DNA from: UBA1381 sp964399965
GTDB lineage: Bacteria > Bacillota > Clostridia > UBA1381
Length of the DNA stretch: 38,767 bases
Reading direction: 5' to 3'
NCBI GenBank assembly: GCA_964399965.1
Contig: CAYNRX010000020.1
Span: forward strand, 1 to 38,767
Positions 23,268 through 31,105 of this stretch are shown in pieces (the stretch's first letter is position 1; each line of letters starts with the position of its first letter). The notes under the pieces are model-generated. The model ran no database searches. It was not told the origin of the DNA and worked only from the letters and a program-made list of their open reading frames with translations. The translations under genes and the position numbers were made by a program.

Positions 23268-26200
23268 TTATTCGATTATCAGCGAGCTGATACCGAGAGC
23301 TCTGGCCTCGGGCCCGGGAACGGAGCTTGCAGATACAAAATCTATAGAAGCAAGATCCGAACCGGCGAGAGTTGTAGTAGCGGAATTACCGCCGGCGGTC
23401 ACGGTAACTGTAGAACCGTCATCGCCGATCTCAATAACAACGTCTGTCCATGTATTTTCAGAAACAGCTCCGCCCAGCTCTGTGCCGTTTACGAACAGGC
23501 TAGCCCATGAGTAATACATCGAGAATATCACATTGCCTGATGAATCCTTGAAGTTAAGCGTTCTGTTCTGTCCGCAGGTGTTTGCGCCTGACCAAGCGTT
23601 GCTGTAAGTTATCTTCGTGCCTGCGCCTATGGCTACCGGCTCGGTGAGCGTGTACGTATTGGTCGTGCTTGCGCCCGGGAATACGATCGCGCTATTATCG
23701 GCGATAGTCATTGTCAGTCCGTTATAATTCGCATTAGTCATTACCTCGTAGTATGCGTAATTATGGAAGGTGATGACACAGGTTCTTTCTACTCCGTTAA
23801 GAGTACCGGTTATCGTTACTTCCTTTTCAGATGCGCCGTCGGTCGTGAAACCGTCGCCTACTGTAACCACTCCGTCTGCGCTTACGGTGATATTAGCATC
23901 GCTTGACGTCCAAGCAACATCGGCGTTTGTTACTGTGCTTACCGGCGTGCCGGCTGCATCAACTGCTCCCGATACCGAAAGCGTAGTCGTATTTCCGGCC
24001 TCAGCCTTGATAAAGGCGTTGTCCGCCGATACCGTGAAATCAACAACATCGGAAACGCTGGGTTCATAAGCGAAGTTCGGCGTAAGCGTTATATCGCCGC
24101 GTAGTCTGAACGTATAGTTTGCATCCATCGACATGAGAGTTTCACCATCGTACCAGCCCATAAATACATAACCCGGGTTGGCTGCTGCTTCTACCGTAAC
24201 AGCGGTGTTTATCGGCAGCATTATGCTGTCGCCGGATTCTGCGGAATTAATTCTTATAGGCGTCATGCCGTCAAGGCTGTTCCACAGAAGAAGCGTGCTG
24301 CCCTCTGCTGCCGGGATGGACTGTGTGCCGGCTGACTCGAATATCACATCGGTCGTCTTTGCGGTGTTTAGTGTACCGTCTTCGTTATATGCAGCCTCGA
24401 TAAGCTCGGCTGTCATAGCCGTATTGGAGGTGATAACAACGTTTCCGTCTATATATTCCATAGTAACGCCTGCCGGTGTGCTGCCATCAGGCATATCCTC
24501 GCCAAATGAAACGGTGCCGTTTTCGCTGGAGGTATCAAGCGTTACGGTGTACTCGGGCAGAACCTCAGCCTTGAGCTTTGCTACTGTCAGATTTGCTACT
24601 CTGTTATCAAATGCTACCTTGCTGCCGCCGAACATGAAATGCGTATAGGTTTTGAACTCCGCATTTATATCGGTCGTCTGATACTCGGGAATATCAAAGG
24701 TCACCGGATCACCGCCGCTAATGGCTACTGACGCGGTACCCATAACGGTATCCAGAATGCACTGCACATTCGTGAAACCAGTTGCGGATACAGAACCGGC
24801 CTCCTGGCCGTCTGCCAGGATCTTACCGCTGTCGCTTACTGTGAACAGCTCCTGGCCGACTACTATCTTGCTTGTGCTGTTGCCCCAGCCTGTCAGAAGG
24901 TTAAAAGTCATGCCGCCGCCGGATATATACTGGATATCGGCGGAGATAACGTATTTACCGTCTGCGCCGGTAATGTTTTCCGCCAACGGCTTAGCAATGT
25001 AGAACGATCCCTGACCGGCAGAGCCGTCCTTGGCACCGTCGGAGGTTATTTCGGCATACTTCATGCCGTCCTCGGTCTGATTGAGATATGTGGAGATGCT
25101 GGCGCTGCCTATTTGCGCCCACTCGTTCTTCTCCGTCATCTGATTTGTTGCACCGTCATAGGTAACTCCGTAATAATCGAAGTTTTCCGCGCCGTCAAGG
25201 TTTTCATTCAAAAGCAAATGCTTTTCGATGTTTGTCGGCGTATATACGGCCGAGTATATCGCGCCGCCCTCAACAGCTACCAAGCCGTCCGCGGTGTCGG
25301 CCGCCTCTACTACCTGAGCGGTATATGTATCATTTTCGCCAAGCGTTACATCTGTTGTGAAATTCACTATCTCCTGCGTACCGTTACCGGTGGAGTTGTC
25401 TACCTGGTCAACAGCGTAGATCTTGCCCTTTTCTGTACCGTCGGGATTATTTACTGTAATAACGATGATTCCATAGGTCGAAAGCGGTGTAACAGCATCC
25501 TGTACAGTTACCTTGGCATATGAAGCCTCGCCGTTCTCGTTGAACTGGATATCGTTGATAACCACCGGATATTGATTATCCGAAGGCACAACGTATGTCG
25601 GCCAGGCGTCTCCGCCAATGCCGCCTGCCATGACCTCTGCCGAAACAAGATTCGGTTCCTCGGCTGTGATATTTGCCAGGAAACCGTCAAGGACAGCTTT
25701 CTGCGCCGGATCGGTAACCGCCTGCGCGGCCTTTATAAATTCATAGGCCAAATTTTCCGCGCCCTGGTCGTTGGGATGCGTTATGTCTGTGCCGCCGCCC
25801 TTTGGCGTCTGGAAATAATATTTTATAGCGTTTGCGTCTCCGCCGTTGTCGGTCGTTACCTTGTTGTAGAAATCAAGGCTGAACTTATTAAGGTCGACGT
25901 ATGCGATGTCGGTCGCACCTGCGGCCACCTTTTCCTGAACATAGGCCTCGCCGGTCTCGGCAAAGCTGCGCAGCGTATACTGATATGCGCCGTTGGAGAA
26001 GGTGTTTATCCTCTCGATCGGGCTGACGATTATCAGGTTTGCTCCTACGGCCTTGCAGGCATCGTAGTATTTGTCAAGATGGGTAAGATAACCCGCAGCA
26101 CCGTCATCTTTGTGATTGTGGCCGTATTCTACATACATATAGTCCCCGGCCTTTATGCGGTCTTTTACCATATTGAAGTGGGCGTTATCGGCCGCGTTAA

Positions 26201-27041
26201 GGCCGCCCTCGCCTTCATTTACCATGGCGATATTCCGGGGAAGGTACTTGGTAAGGCCGGTACCTACGCCGGTGAAGTTCTGCTGCGGGAAGAACGGCAG
26301 CGAGCAGTTGCCGTCTGTAACCGTTGAGTCGCCGAGTACCCAGAATACGGGAGCCGTCTCCACCTGCTGGATCTCAAGGGATACTAAAGCGGTGTTTTCG
26401 CCAAGTACGGCTACGTTCACCATTTCATCGGCGATAGTTCCCTTGGGCTCTGATTTTTCATAATAGATCGGTGTGGTCCTTATGGTAAAGGTCTCTGTCT
26501 TTTCTGTACCTGCGGGGATGAGCTCCTCGGTATAGATGGGATGCTTTCTCTCGGTATACAAAGAAGCCGTAGCGTCCTTGGTCGGGTCAAGCGTGGTGAC
26601 TGTGGCCCTTACGCGGAAATACTGCTCATCCTCAACATCGAGGGCAAAGCGTACCGGATAATACGTATCTCCGGCGTTGCCGAAATCATCCTCGCCGACC
26701 GAGCCGATACCGCCGTTTTCGCCGGCTTCAAGCTGTATTACCTGCCCTTTCTGATTACCAAAACCGTCAAGGCGATCTCCGAGCTTATAGCTTTCCTCGT
26801 CAATGCCGAGAAAACCGTAGCCTTCTGCCGAGCCGACATAATTGTCATCTGGCGTCACGAGAGTAAAACCTTCCTCCGGCGTTGTACCCTCGGCGCCAAA
26901 TTCGAATTTCCACTCGTTTAACACGGTGTCGCCTGCAAACAGCGGCGTGTAGTCTTCAGCCAATACCGGCACTGCCGCTCCGGCGGATACGACCGCAGCG
27001 GACAGCACGGCCGATAAAAGCCGTTTGAAATTCTTGTTCAT
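23268..27041 (-). CDS. Secreted multi-domain SGNH esterase (CE12 rhamnogalacturonan acetylesterase-like)
   Basis: The protein has 1257 residues from ATG 27041 behind GGAGGAG, with a signal peptide at 1-28 (cut after VLAE). An N-terminal beta domain leads to an SGNH hydrolase at about 240-460: the nucleophile Ser in WVLGDSTVTD, the YGHNHKDD block and the catalytic Asp/His in ITHPNDQGAENLA. This matches CE12 esterases that deacetylate pectin rhamnogalacturonan. Further beta-sandwich modules follow, then an InlB-like repeat (YVFMGWYDGETLM), a Big2-like domain (about 1000-1080) and a C-terminal jelly roll that may bind sugar. No sortase motif or SLH domain is seen, so it is probably released. Confidence 0.8.
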   Translation of the reverse strand: MNKNFKRLLSAVLSAAVVSAGAAVPVLAEDYTPLFAGDTVLNEWKFEFGAEGTTPEEGFTLVTPDDNYVGSAEGYGFLGIDEESYKLGDRLDGFGNQKGQVIQLEAGENGGIGSVGEDDFGNAGDTYYPVRFALDVEDEQYFRVRATVTTLDPTKDATASLYTERKHPIYTEELIPAGTEKTETFTIRTTPIYYEKSEPKGTIADEMVNVAVLGENTALVSLEIQQVETAPVFWVLGDSTVTDGNCSLPFFPQQNFTGVGTGLTKYLPRNIAMVNEGEGGLNAADNAHFNMVKDRIKAGDYMYVEYGHNHKDDGAAGYLTHLDKYYDACKAVGANLIIVSPIERINTFSNGAYQYTLRSFAETGEAYVQEKVAAGATDIAYVDLNKFSLDFYNKVTTDNGGDANAIKYYFQTPKGGGTDITHPNDQGAENLAYEFIKAAQAVTDPAQKAVLDGFLANITAEEPNLVSAEVMAGGIGGDAWPTYVVPSDNQYPVVINDIQFNENGEASYAKVTVQDAVTPLSTYGIIVITVNNPDGTEKGKIYAVDQVDNSTGNGTQEIVNFTTDVTLGENDTYTAQVVEAADTADGLVAVEGGAIYSAVYTPTNIEKHLLLNENLDGAENFDYYGVTYDGATNQMTEKNEWAQIGSASISTYLNQTEDGMKYAEITSDGAKDGSAGQGSFYIAKPLAENITGADGKYVISADIQYISGGGMTFNLLTGWGNSTSKIVVGQELFTVSDSGKILADGQEAGSVSATGFTNVQCILDTVMGTASVAISGGDPVTFDIPEYQTTDINAEFKTYTHFMFGGSKVAFDNRVANLTVAKLKAEVLPEYTVTLDTSSENGTVSFGEDMPDGSTPAGVTMEYIDGNVVITSNTAMTAELIEAAYNEDGTLNTAKTTDVIFESAGTQSIPAAEGSTLLLWNSLDGMTPIRINSAESGDSIMLPINTAVTVEAAANPGYVFMGWYDGETLMSMDANYTFRLRGDITLTPNFAYEPSVSDVVDFTVSADNAFIKAEAGNTTTLSVSGAVDAAGTPVSTVTNADVAWTSSDANITVSADGVVTVGDGFTTDGASEKEVTITGTLNGVERTCVITFHNYAYYEVMTNANYNGLTMTIADNSAIVFPGASTTNTYTLTEPVAIGAGTKITYSNAWSGANTCGQNRTLNFKDSSGNVIFSMYYSWASLFVNGTELGGAVSENTWTDVVIEIGDDGSTVTVTAGGNSATTTLAGSDLASIDFVSASSVPGPEARALGISSLIIE

Positions 27042-27088
27042 TCTTCTCTCCTCCTAAAAAAGAATTACACTTGTTTATAAGTATCTCA

Positions 27089-27097
27089 ATTATATCA
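27089..27097 (-). promoter_or_regulatory. Extended -10 promoter element of the esterase gene
   Basis: On the minus strand TGATATAAT gives an extended -10 about 50 bases before the ATG at 27041. No good -35 is seen at 17 bases, which is usual for extended -10 promoters. Confidence 0.5.
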
Positions 27098-27296
27098 TAA
27101 AAACTGTAAAAATGAAAGCAAGATAATGCTGTTTTCATGAAATTTGAACAAAAAAGACGGATAAATGCACAAAGAATAAGTCGATTTGCAAATATCTCGG
27201 ATCCGTTTACGGATAATTGATCAACAAGGGTCTTTTTATGTCCGAGCCTTATTTTTGATATGTACTGCCAAGAGTGCTATCTTCGGCAGAGAACGG

Positions 27297-27326
27297 TTGA
27301 CATGAGGCTTTATGGTGTGATATAAT
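27297..27326 (+). promoter_or_regulatory. Sigma-A promoter of the MBL-fold hydrolase gene
   Basis: TTGACA at 27297-27302 and TATAAT at 27321-27326 are 18 bases apart, with TG before the -10 (extended). The gene starts at 27350. The stretch from 27,142 to 27,296 upstream shows no gene. Confidence 0.85.
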
Positions 27327-27349
27327 CAAGAAAAACGGGAGGTACCGAT

Positions 27350-27970
27350 ATGAAGATAGAAAGTATAATAAATTACGAAATGGATCAAAACACCTATATC
27401 GTGTCGGAGAACGGGGACGCAGTGGCGATAGATCCCGGCTGCCGCGGCGAACAGGCGGCGGAATTTTGCCGTGGACGCGGGCTTTCGCTCCAATACATCC
27501 TTCTCACGCACTGTCACTATGATCATATTGCCGGGGCAAATGAGCTCAAGGAGCTTACGGGAGCGAAGATAGTCTGTGGCCGCGAATGCGCTCGCGCCCT
27601 TCTCGACCCGGTCGTAAACCTGTCGGAGGCGTTTTGCAATCATCCGCTGCTGGTGTATGCAGATGTGGTATTGGCCGATGGGGAGACGGTGACGGCGGGG
27701 AACATGAGCTTCCGCCTGCTGGAGACGCCGGGGCATACCGCTGATTCCGTCTGCTACGTGACAGAGGACGCCGTTTTCACCGGGGATACGGTATTTCGCA
27801 TGAATGTCGGCCGCTGGGATCTGCCCACCGGCAGCCAGGAGGCTCTGGAGCGGTCTATACGGGAGCGGGTGTACGCCCTTGATCCCCGGCTTGAGGTGTA
27901 CCCGGGACATGGGGCAAAAAGCTCTGTCGGATACGAGATGCGGTATAATCTGTATGTAAAAGCAAAATGA
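27350..27970 (+). CDS. Metallo-beta-lactamase-fold hydrolase (glyoxalase II-like)
   Basis: The protein has 206 residues from ATG 27350 behind GGGAGGTACCGAT. All metal motifs are present: THCHYDHIAG (HxHxDH) at about 58-67, PGHTADSV at about 130, FTGDTVF at about 145 and YPGHG at about 184. Small members of this group hydrolyse thioesters such as S-lactoylglutathione or act on persulfides. Clostridia usually lack glutathione, so the real substrate is open. The call to the superfamily is firm; the exact function is not. Confidence 0.88.
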   Translation: MKIESIINYEMDQNTYIVSENGDAVAIDPGCRGEQAAEFCRGRGLSLQYILLTHCHYDHIAGANELKELTGAKIVCGRECARALLDPVVNLSEAFCNHPLLVYADVVLADGETVTAGNMSFRLLETPGHTADSVCYVTEDAVFTGDTVFRMNVGRWDLPTGSQEALERSIRERVYALDPRLEVYPGHGAKSSVGYEMRYNLYVKAK

Positions 27971-28023
27971 CATCAGCCGTGCCTATGCCGCTTTTTGGAT
28001 GAGTATCGAAGGGGAGTGGAGAA

Positions 28024-28497
28024 ATGCAAATAAGAGATTTAACGGCAGATGATACTGAACAGTTTAATATTCTGATGATGGAAGTGCATGATTATCATGT
28101 GAAAAACCGCCCTGACATATATATTAAAATAGAAAAATCAAATGCTTCAAAAGTATGGAGTCTTGAAGCTCTATTGCAAAATAAAAACTGTATTTTGCTG
28201 GGTGCGGAAATTGACGGTGATTTGGCAGGGATATGCACGATGACCATACGCGAACCGTCTAAAAACCCTTGCGTTATTCCGAGAACAAGAGGGTATATAG
28301 ACGATATTTGCGTAAGTAAGGATTACCGCAGACGAGGCATAGCAACGGCTCTTTATAATGAAGCAGTGCGGCGTGCGGGGCAGGCCGGAGCTGACAGCGT
28401 TGAGCTTATGGTGTGGAATTTTAATAAACCGGCATTGGAATTTTATAGATCATTAGGGATGACGGTACAAAGCTATATTATGGAGACAAAGCTGTGA
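28024..28497 (+). CDS. GNAT family N-acetyltransferase
   Basis: The protein has 157 residues from ATG 28024 behind GGGGAGTGGAGAA. It has the clear signature IDDICVSKDYRRRGIATALYNEAV (the acetyl-CoA loop is RRRGIA) at about 98-121 and the end NFNKPALEFYRSLGM. It starts 53 bases after the hydrolase stop and may share its transcript. The acceptor is unknown. Confidence 0.86.
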   Translation: MQIRDLTADDTEQFNILMMEVHDYHVKNRPDIYIKIEKSNASKVWSLEALLQNKNCILLGAEIDGDLAGICTMTIREPSKNPCVIPRTRGYIDDICVSKDYRRRGIATALYNEAVRRAGQAGADSVELMVWNFNKPALEFYRSLGMTVQSYIMETKL

Positions 28498-28620
28498 AAA
28501 ATATTTATACGGCACGTCCGGCTCGAGAAATTCAATTTTGGAGAAAAAGATAAGCAATGAATTGGAAATATATAGATACCAATGATCGTTTTGGCCGGGG
28601 AACATATGGAGGAATACGAA

Positions 28621-29130
28621 ATGGTCATACTGCTTGCCGGGGCTTCGCATACAGGGAAAACCCTGCTTGCGCAGAAGCTGATGGAAAAATATAAATATCC
28701 GTACCTGTCGATAGATCATTTAAAGATGGGGCTGATAAGGAGCGGACATACAGAGCTGACGCCGTTTGATGATAGGGAGCTTTTGCCTTATCTATGGGAA
28801 ATAGTGCGGGAGATGATAAAAACAGTCATTGAAAACGGGCAGAATTTAATCATCGAAGGATGCTATATCCCCTTTGACTGGCAGAAGGATTTTGATGGGG
28901 AATATTTAGAGGATATACGCTACCGCTGTCTTATAATGACGGAGGAATATATACGCGGTCATTTCTGTGATATAAAGAAGAATGATTGCGTGATAGAAAA
29001 GCGGCTTGACGAGGATATATCTGCTGCCGAGCTGATAGCGGAAAATAGGGAGAACCTTGAGAGCTGCCGAAAGTATGGGCTGGGATATATCCTGATAGAC
29101 GGGACATATGAAGTTGATCTTGAGCTGTGA
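28621..29130 (+). CDS. Small P-loop kinase-like ATPase
   Basis: ATG 28621 with GGAGG 8 bases upstream gives 169 residues; an ATG at 28582 has no ribosome site. The Walker A motif is GASHTGKT at residues 6-13, followed by a Walker B-like strand, NLIIEGCYIPFDW. The layout (YLSIDHLKMGLIRSG, then ENGQNLIIEG) resembles 2-phosphoglycerate kinase-like, zeta-like and small nucleoside-kinase-like proteins. It probably phosphorylates a small molecule. No antitoxin partner is beside it, which argues against a zeta toxin role. Confidence 0.7.
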   Translation: MVILLAGASHTGKTLLAQKLMEKYKYPYLSIDHLKMGLIRSGHTELTPFDDRELLPYLWEIVREMIKTVIENGQNLIIEGCYIPFDWQKDFDGEYLEDIRYRCLIMTEEYIRGHFCDIKKNDCVIEKRLDEDISAAELIAENRENLESCRKYGLGYILIDGTYEVDLEL

Positions 29131-29170
29131 TATCCATATCCTGCTCATGCAAACGGTTTAAAAACTAAGA

Positions 29171-29198
29171 ACCCCGCAAACCAAAATGGCTGCGGGGT
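29171..29198 (-). terminator. Original terminator of the tRNA-Thr gene
   Basis: ACCCCGCA at 29171-29178 pairs with TGCGGGGT at 29191-29198. Minus-strand tail TCTTAGTTTTT follows. It lies 5 bases past the left attachment repeat, which was the tRNA 3' end before integration. It may also act on the plus strand behind the kinase gene. Confidence 0.65.
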
Positions 29199-29202
29199 AT
29201 TC

Positions 29203-29251
29203 TGGAGCTAACGAGCGGAGTCGAACCGCCGACCTCTTCATTACCAATGAA
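29203..29251 (-). repeat. Left attachment site: tRNA-Thr 3' half fragment
   Basis: Forty-nine bases identical to 38713-38761. Read on the minus strand they run from the anticodon loop through the T-arm to the encoded CCA. The 5' half is absent here, so this copy is not a functional tRNA. Confidence 0.92.
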
Positions 29252-29361
29252 TAAATGCATTTTTTACACAGTTCCGCAATGTGCCACAAATCCGCATAAC
29301 AAAGCCATTTATGCGCCTGTGTATTTCATGTCGTTTCAGCTTTTTACGAGCGTTTTCATCA

Positions 29362-29394
29362 AAATAAACCCCAAATAAACCCCAAATAAACCCC
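29362..29394 (+). repeat. Three tandem 11-bp integrase arm-type sites (left)
   Basis: AAATAAACCCC occurs three times head to tail at 29362, 29373 and 29384. The same motif occurs twice near the right end. Short tandem repeats inside both ends of an integrase-mobilised element are the expected arm-binding sites of the integrase's AP2-like N-terminal domain. Confidence 0.65.
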
Positions 29395-29440
29395 AGTATT
29401 TCAACTGCCGCACGGAGCGGCAATCGGTTTTTTCTCACGA

Positions 29441-29517
29441 TAAAAAAATAGAATGGAGCGGCTGGCAATAATATGCTAACAAATACTAACATTTGAAACA
29501 TATATTGCAGCCGCTCC
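29441..29517 (-). terminator. Terminator of the leftward operon
   Basis: GGAGCGGCTG at 29455-29464 pairs with CAGCCGCTCC at 29508-29517, and the pairing extends further inward with small bulges (CAATA..TATG). On the minus strand a T-rich run (29,441-29,450) follows. It lies 27 bases after the stop of the gene at 29,544. Confidence 0.75.
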
Positions 29518-29543
29518 GCTACTTTGTTATTTTTCAGGTGCTA

Positions 29544-30188
29544 TTATGCGCATATTTCGCTGCGCCCTTGTATTCTTCCGAGTATGTAGCCTATAGCAAG
29601 TTCATCATAGCCGCTCAAATTACTATTGATCTGTTTACCAAACAGGAACCGGAGCATATCTGGCACATCTGACAACTCCTGTAAGTCCATGGCATTTTCA
29701 AGCGGCGTATTGTAGAGCTTGAATGTAGCCGTATAATTTCCGGAGCGGTACATCTTGCTTATTCTTCTAAGCCGTTGCCGGTAATATTGAGCATTCTCCT
29801 TCGCGTCCCGTTTTCTCCATCTGTAGTGGTGTATAAAAATCTTTTGCAGGTCGTTATATATGGCCATATGTTTAGGGGCATAATAGGTTATTTCGCGGTA
29901 ACCACCTAAATAGTATCGTTGTAGCCAATAGCATACCCGTATCGGTATTTCATTCTTTTGATTGAAGAAATATGTCAGTATATCATATATTCCATCTATA
30001 GGACGAATATTATCAAGATTAGTTCTTGCATTTGAAAATGCGACTATGTTTTCCGCAAGTGTGATGTACGCTGTAAACACGTCTTTTGTTTTTTGAAGTT
30101 CAGAATACACCAAGTCACAAAAAAAGCCGGTGTTATATTTTATATATTCTTTCTCCAATATGCCATTGTTGATTTGCTCCGTTGTCAT
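29544..30188 (-). CDS. Unknown island protein, 214 residues
   Basis: ATG 30188 has GGAGG about 13 bases upstream. I do not recognise the family. The protein is helical and rich in Tyr and Arg, with a central basic stretch (HHYRWRKRDAKENAQYYRQRL) at about 115-135. There is no signal peptide or membrane segment. It sits alone at the island's left end between its own promoter region and a terminator. In phage-inducible islands this position often holds accessory genes such as phage-interference functions; that is only positional inference. Confidence 0.6.
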   Translation of the reverse strand: MTTEQINNGILEKEYIKYNTGFFCDLVYSELQKTKDVFTAYITLAENIVAFSNARTNLDNIRPIDGIYDILTYFFNQKNEIPIRVCYWLQRYYLGGYREITYYAPKHMAIYNDLQKIFIHHYRWRKRDAKENAQYYRQRLRRISKMYRSGNYTATFKLYNTPLENAMDLQELSDVPDMLRFLFGKQINSNLSGYDELAIGYILGRIQGRSEICA

Positions 30189-30225
30189 AAATTAAAATCC
30201 TCCATAAAATAATTTTTTTAAACTA

Positions 30226-30254
30226 TTGACTTTTATTTATGGATATGCTAAAAT
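30226..30254 (+). promoter_or_regulatory. Promoter of a candidate small RNA
   Basis: TTGACT at 30226-30231 and TAAAAT at 30249-30254 are 17 bases apart, with TG one base before the -10. It points right into a short region that ends in a terminator. The -10 lies in the left arm of a 17-bp inverted repeat. Confidence 0.55.
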
Positions 30255-30292
30255 ACAAGTAGTTTTAGTTGGTTATGTATTTTAGCATATCC
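30241..30292. repeat. Perfect 17-bp inverted repeat with a -10 in each arm
   Basis: GGATATGCTAAAATACA at 30241-30257 is exactly inverted at 30276-30292, with an 18-base spacer. Each arm reads TGCTAAAAT, an extended -10, one pointing right and the other left toward the 214-residue gene. It is either a dimer operator or a pair of face-to-face promoters. Confidence 0.75.
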
Positions 30293-30343
30293 GATGATTG
30301 TCAGCCCGTATAAGTTGTCGCTTATATAAGGGCTGATTTTTTT
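30261..30343 (+). ncRNA. Candidate small RNA of about 83 nt
   Basis: A promoter at 30,226-30,254 is followed after about 47 bases by a terminator: TCAGCCC at 30301-30307 with GGGCTGA at 30330-30336, an inner TATAAG/CTTATA stem, and seven T. No ORF fits between. Its 5' end overlaps, in antisense, the first bases of the leader of the leftward gene. The terminator's T run touches the stop of the HIRAN gene on the other strand. Confidence 0.5.
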
Positions 30344-30785
30344 ATGCAATCCGCAATTCGATAGCCGCTCCGTAATACATATATTTTTCATAATGGCCTG
30401 TAACGCCCGTAAATGCCGCTGTGAGCTCGATTCCTTTGTCCATGAGTGATGATACTACATAAGCAAGATTGCGCGGTATAAAGCCCATTGTGTACGTCTC
30501 AGAGCCTTTTACGTTTATGTCTACCCTTACGGCGTATTTGTCGTAAAGGTTTGCGGGTTCTCTTACAAGCGTTACCCTGACATCAGAGGGGGCATATTTG
30601 GCTGCTATCCTGTGCAGGGCTTTTTGCCTGTTTCCCTTTGTAACGCCCGCAACTCTTGAAGTTATGGTTTTGCCCTTAACAAGTGCCCATGCCTTTTTAA
30701 AGGCGGCCGATAAGGTCAAGCCCATTTTCTTGAGCCTGTTTGCTGTTGTCGCAACCGTGCGGCGGATACGTGTTATTTCTTTCAT
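30342..30785 (-). CDS. HIRAN-domain protein
   Basis: The protein has 147 residues from ATG 30785 behind GGAAAGGAGAAAG. Residues about 40-140 have the HIRAN pattern: RVAGVTKGNRQKAL, then the core LVREPANLYDKYAVRVDI, GFIPRNLAYVVSSLM and the end VTG. HIRAN domains, best known from SNF2-type helicases such as HLTF, bind DNA 3' ends; lone forms occur in phages and mobile elements. An N-terminal basic helix precedes the domain. It has its own consensus promoter, shared with a divergent toxin promoter through common operator-like repeats. A role in sensing DNA ends or replication forks is possible but unproven. Confidence 0.7.
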   Translation of the reverse strand: MKEITRIRRTVATTANRLKKMGLTLSAAFKKAWALVKGKTITSRVAGVTKGNRQKALHRIAAKYAPSDVRVTLVREPANLYDKYAVRVDINVKGSETYTMGFIPRNLAYVVSSLMDKGIELTAAFTGVTGHYEKYMYYGAAIELRIA

Positions 30786-30834
30786 GTTCGCTTTCTCCTT
30801 TCCGTCAAGCTGTTTTAACCTTGACTATGGTTAT

Positions 30835-30863
30835 ATTATATCATGTCACCAGTGTATTGTCAA
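30835..30863 (-). promoter_or_regulatory. Sigma-A promoter of the HIRAN gene
   Basis: On the minus strand TTGACA (30858-30863) and TATAAT (30835-30840) are 17 bases apart. A copy of CCAGTGTAT fills part of the spacer, so a bound regulator would block it. Confidence 0.85.
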
Positions 30864-30915
30864 TAGCCATAATAAACAAAAGTACCCAGTGTATTTTGGT
30901 TAAAATATACACTGG
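30849..30915. promoter_or_regulatory. Three CCAGTGTAT operator-like sites between divergent promoters
   Basis: CCAGTGTAT occurs at 30849-30857 and 30886-30894, and inverted (ATACACTGG) at 30907-30915. The first lies inside the HIRAN promoter and the last overlaps the -35 of the toxin promoter. The ribbon-helix-helix protein at 31,238 is a candidate binder. Confidence 0.6.
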
Positions 30916-30941
30916 ACACATGTATATAATTATGGTATAAT
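30913..30941 (+). promoter_or_regulatory. Promoter of the type I toxin mRNA
   Basis: TGGACA at 30913-30918 and TATAAT at 30936-30941 are 17 bases apart. Transcription would start near 30,948, about 77 bases before the 26-residue ORF. Confidence 0.75.
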
Positions 30942-30994
30942 TTATACAGGGTCAAGGAAATGACCTTGATAGAAAAAGAGCGGCGGCGGCTGTT

Positions 30995-31022
30995 CCGACA
31001 CCTTCATGAAGGGAGGTGTCGG
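30995..31022 (+). promoter_or_regulatory. Hairpin hiding the toxin ribosome site
   Basis: CCGACACCT at 30995-31003 pairs with AGGTGTCGG at 31014-31022. The 3' arm contains part of the GGGAGGTG Shine-Dalgarno, 8 bases before the ATG at 31,025. Translation would need this hairpin to open, as in known type I toxins. Confidence 0.7.
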
Positions 31023-31024
31023 TT

Positions 31025-31105
31025 ATGGATTTGGACATCAATATGATTTTAGGCATTATAATGCTTATCATCTTAGCTGATATAGTCAAAAACATAAAAA
31101 AATAA
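31025..31105 (+). CDS. 26-residue hydrophobic peptide, candidate type I toxin
   Basis: ATG 31025 follows GGGAGGTGTCGGTT and the ORF ends at TAA 31103-31105. The peptide is MDLDIN, a 15-residue hydrophobic helix MILGIIMLIILADIV, and a basic end KNIKK: a single membrane segment with a positive tail, like Fst, TxpA and holin-like toxins. It has a consensus promoter, a leader hairpin over its ribosome site, and an antisense promoter facing it. I do not recognise a named family; the call is by architecture. In known systems such peptides damage the membrane when the antisense RNA is lost. Confidence 0.68.
   Translation: MDLDINMILGIIMLIILADIVKNIKK

Noticed and set aside
25572..26327. 251-codon plus-strand frame
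   Set aside because: Antisense to the esterase, which has a signal peptide, motifs and a good start; the frame has no matching features.
27326..27973. 215-codon minus-strand frame
   Set aside because: Antisense shadow of the MBL-fold hydrolase, whose metal motifs are complete on the plus strand.
28621..29130. P-loop protein considered as a zeta toxin
   Set aside because: No antitoxin gene is adjacent and the motifs after Walker A do not clearly match; kept as a general small kinase.
29362..29394. Tandem repeats considered as a CRISPR or minisatellite
   Set aside because: The units are only 11 bp with no spacers, and copies occur at the other island end, which fits integrase sites.
29241..29501. 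86-codon minus-strand frame across the left attachment site
   Set aside because: It runs through the tRNA fragment and the AAATAAACCCC repeats, has no ribosome site, and its hydrophobic look comes from the repeats.
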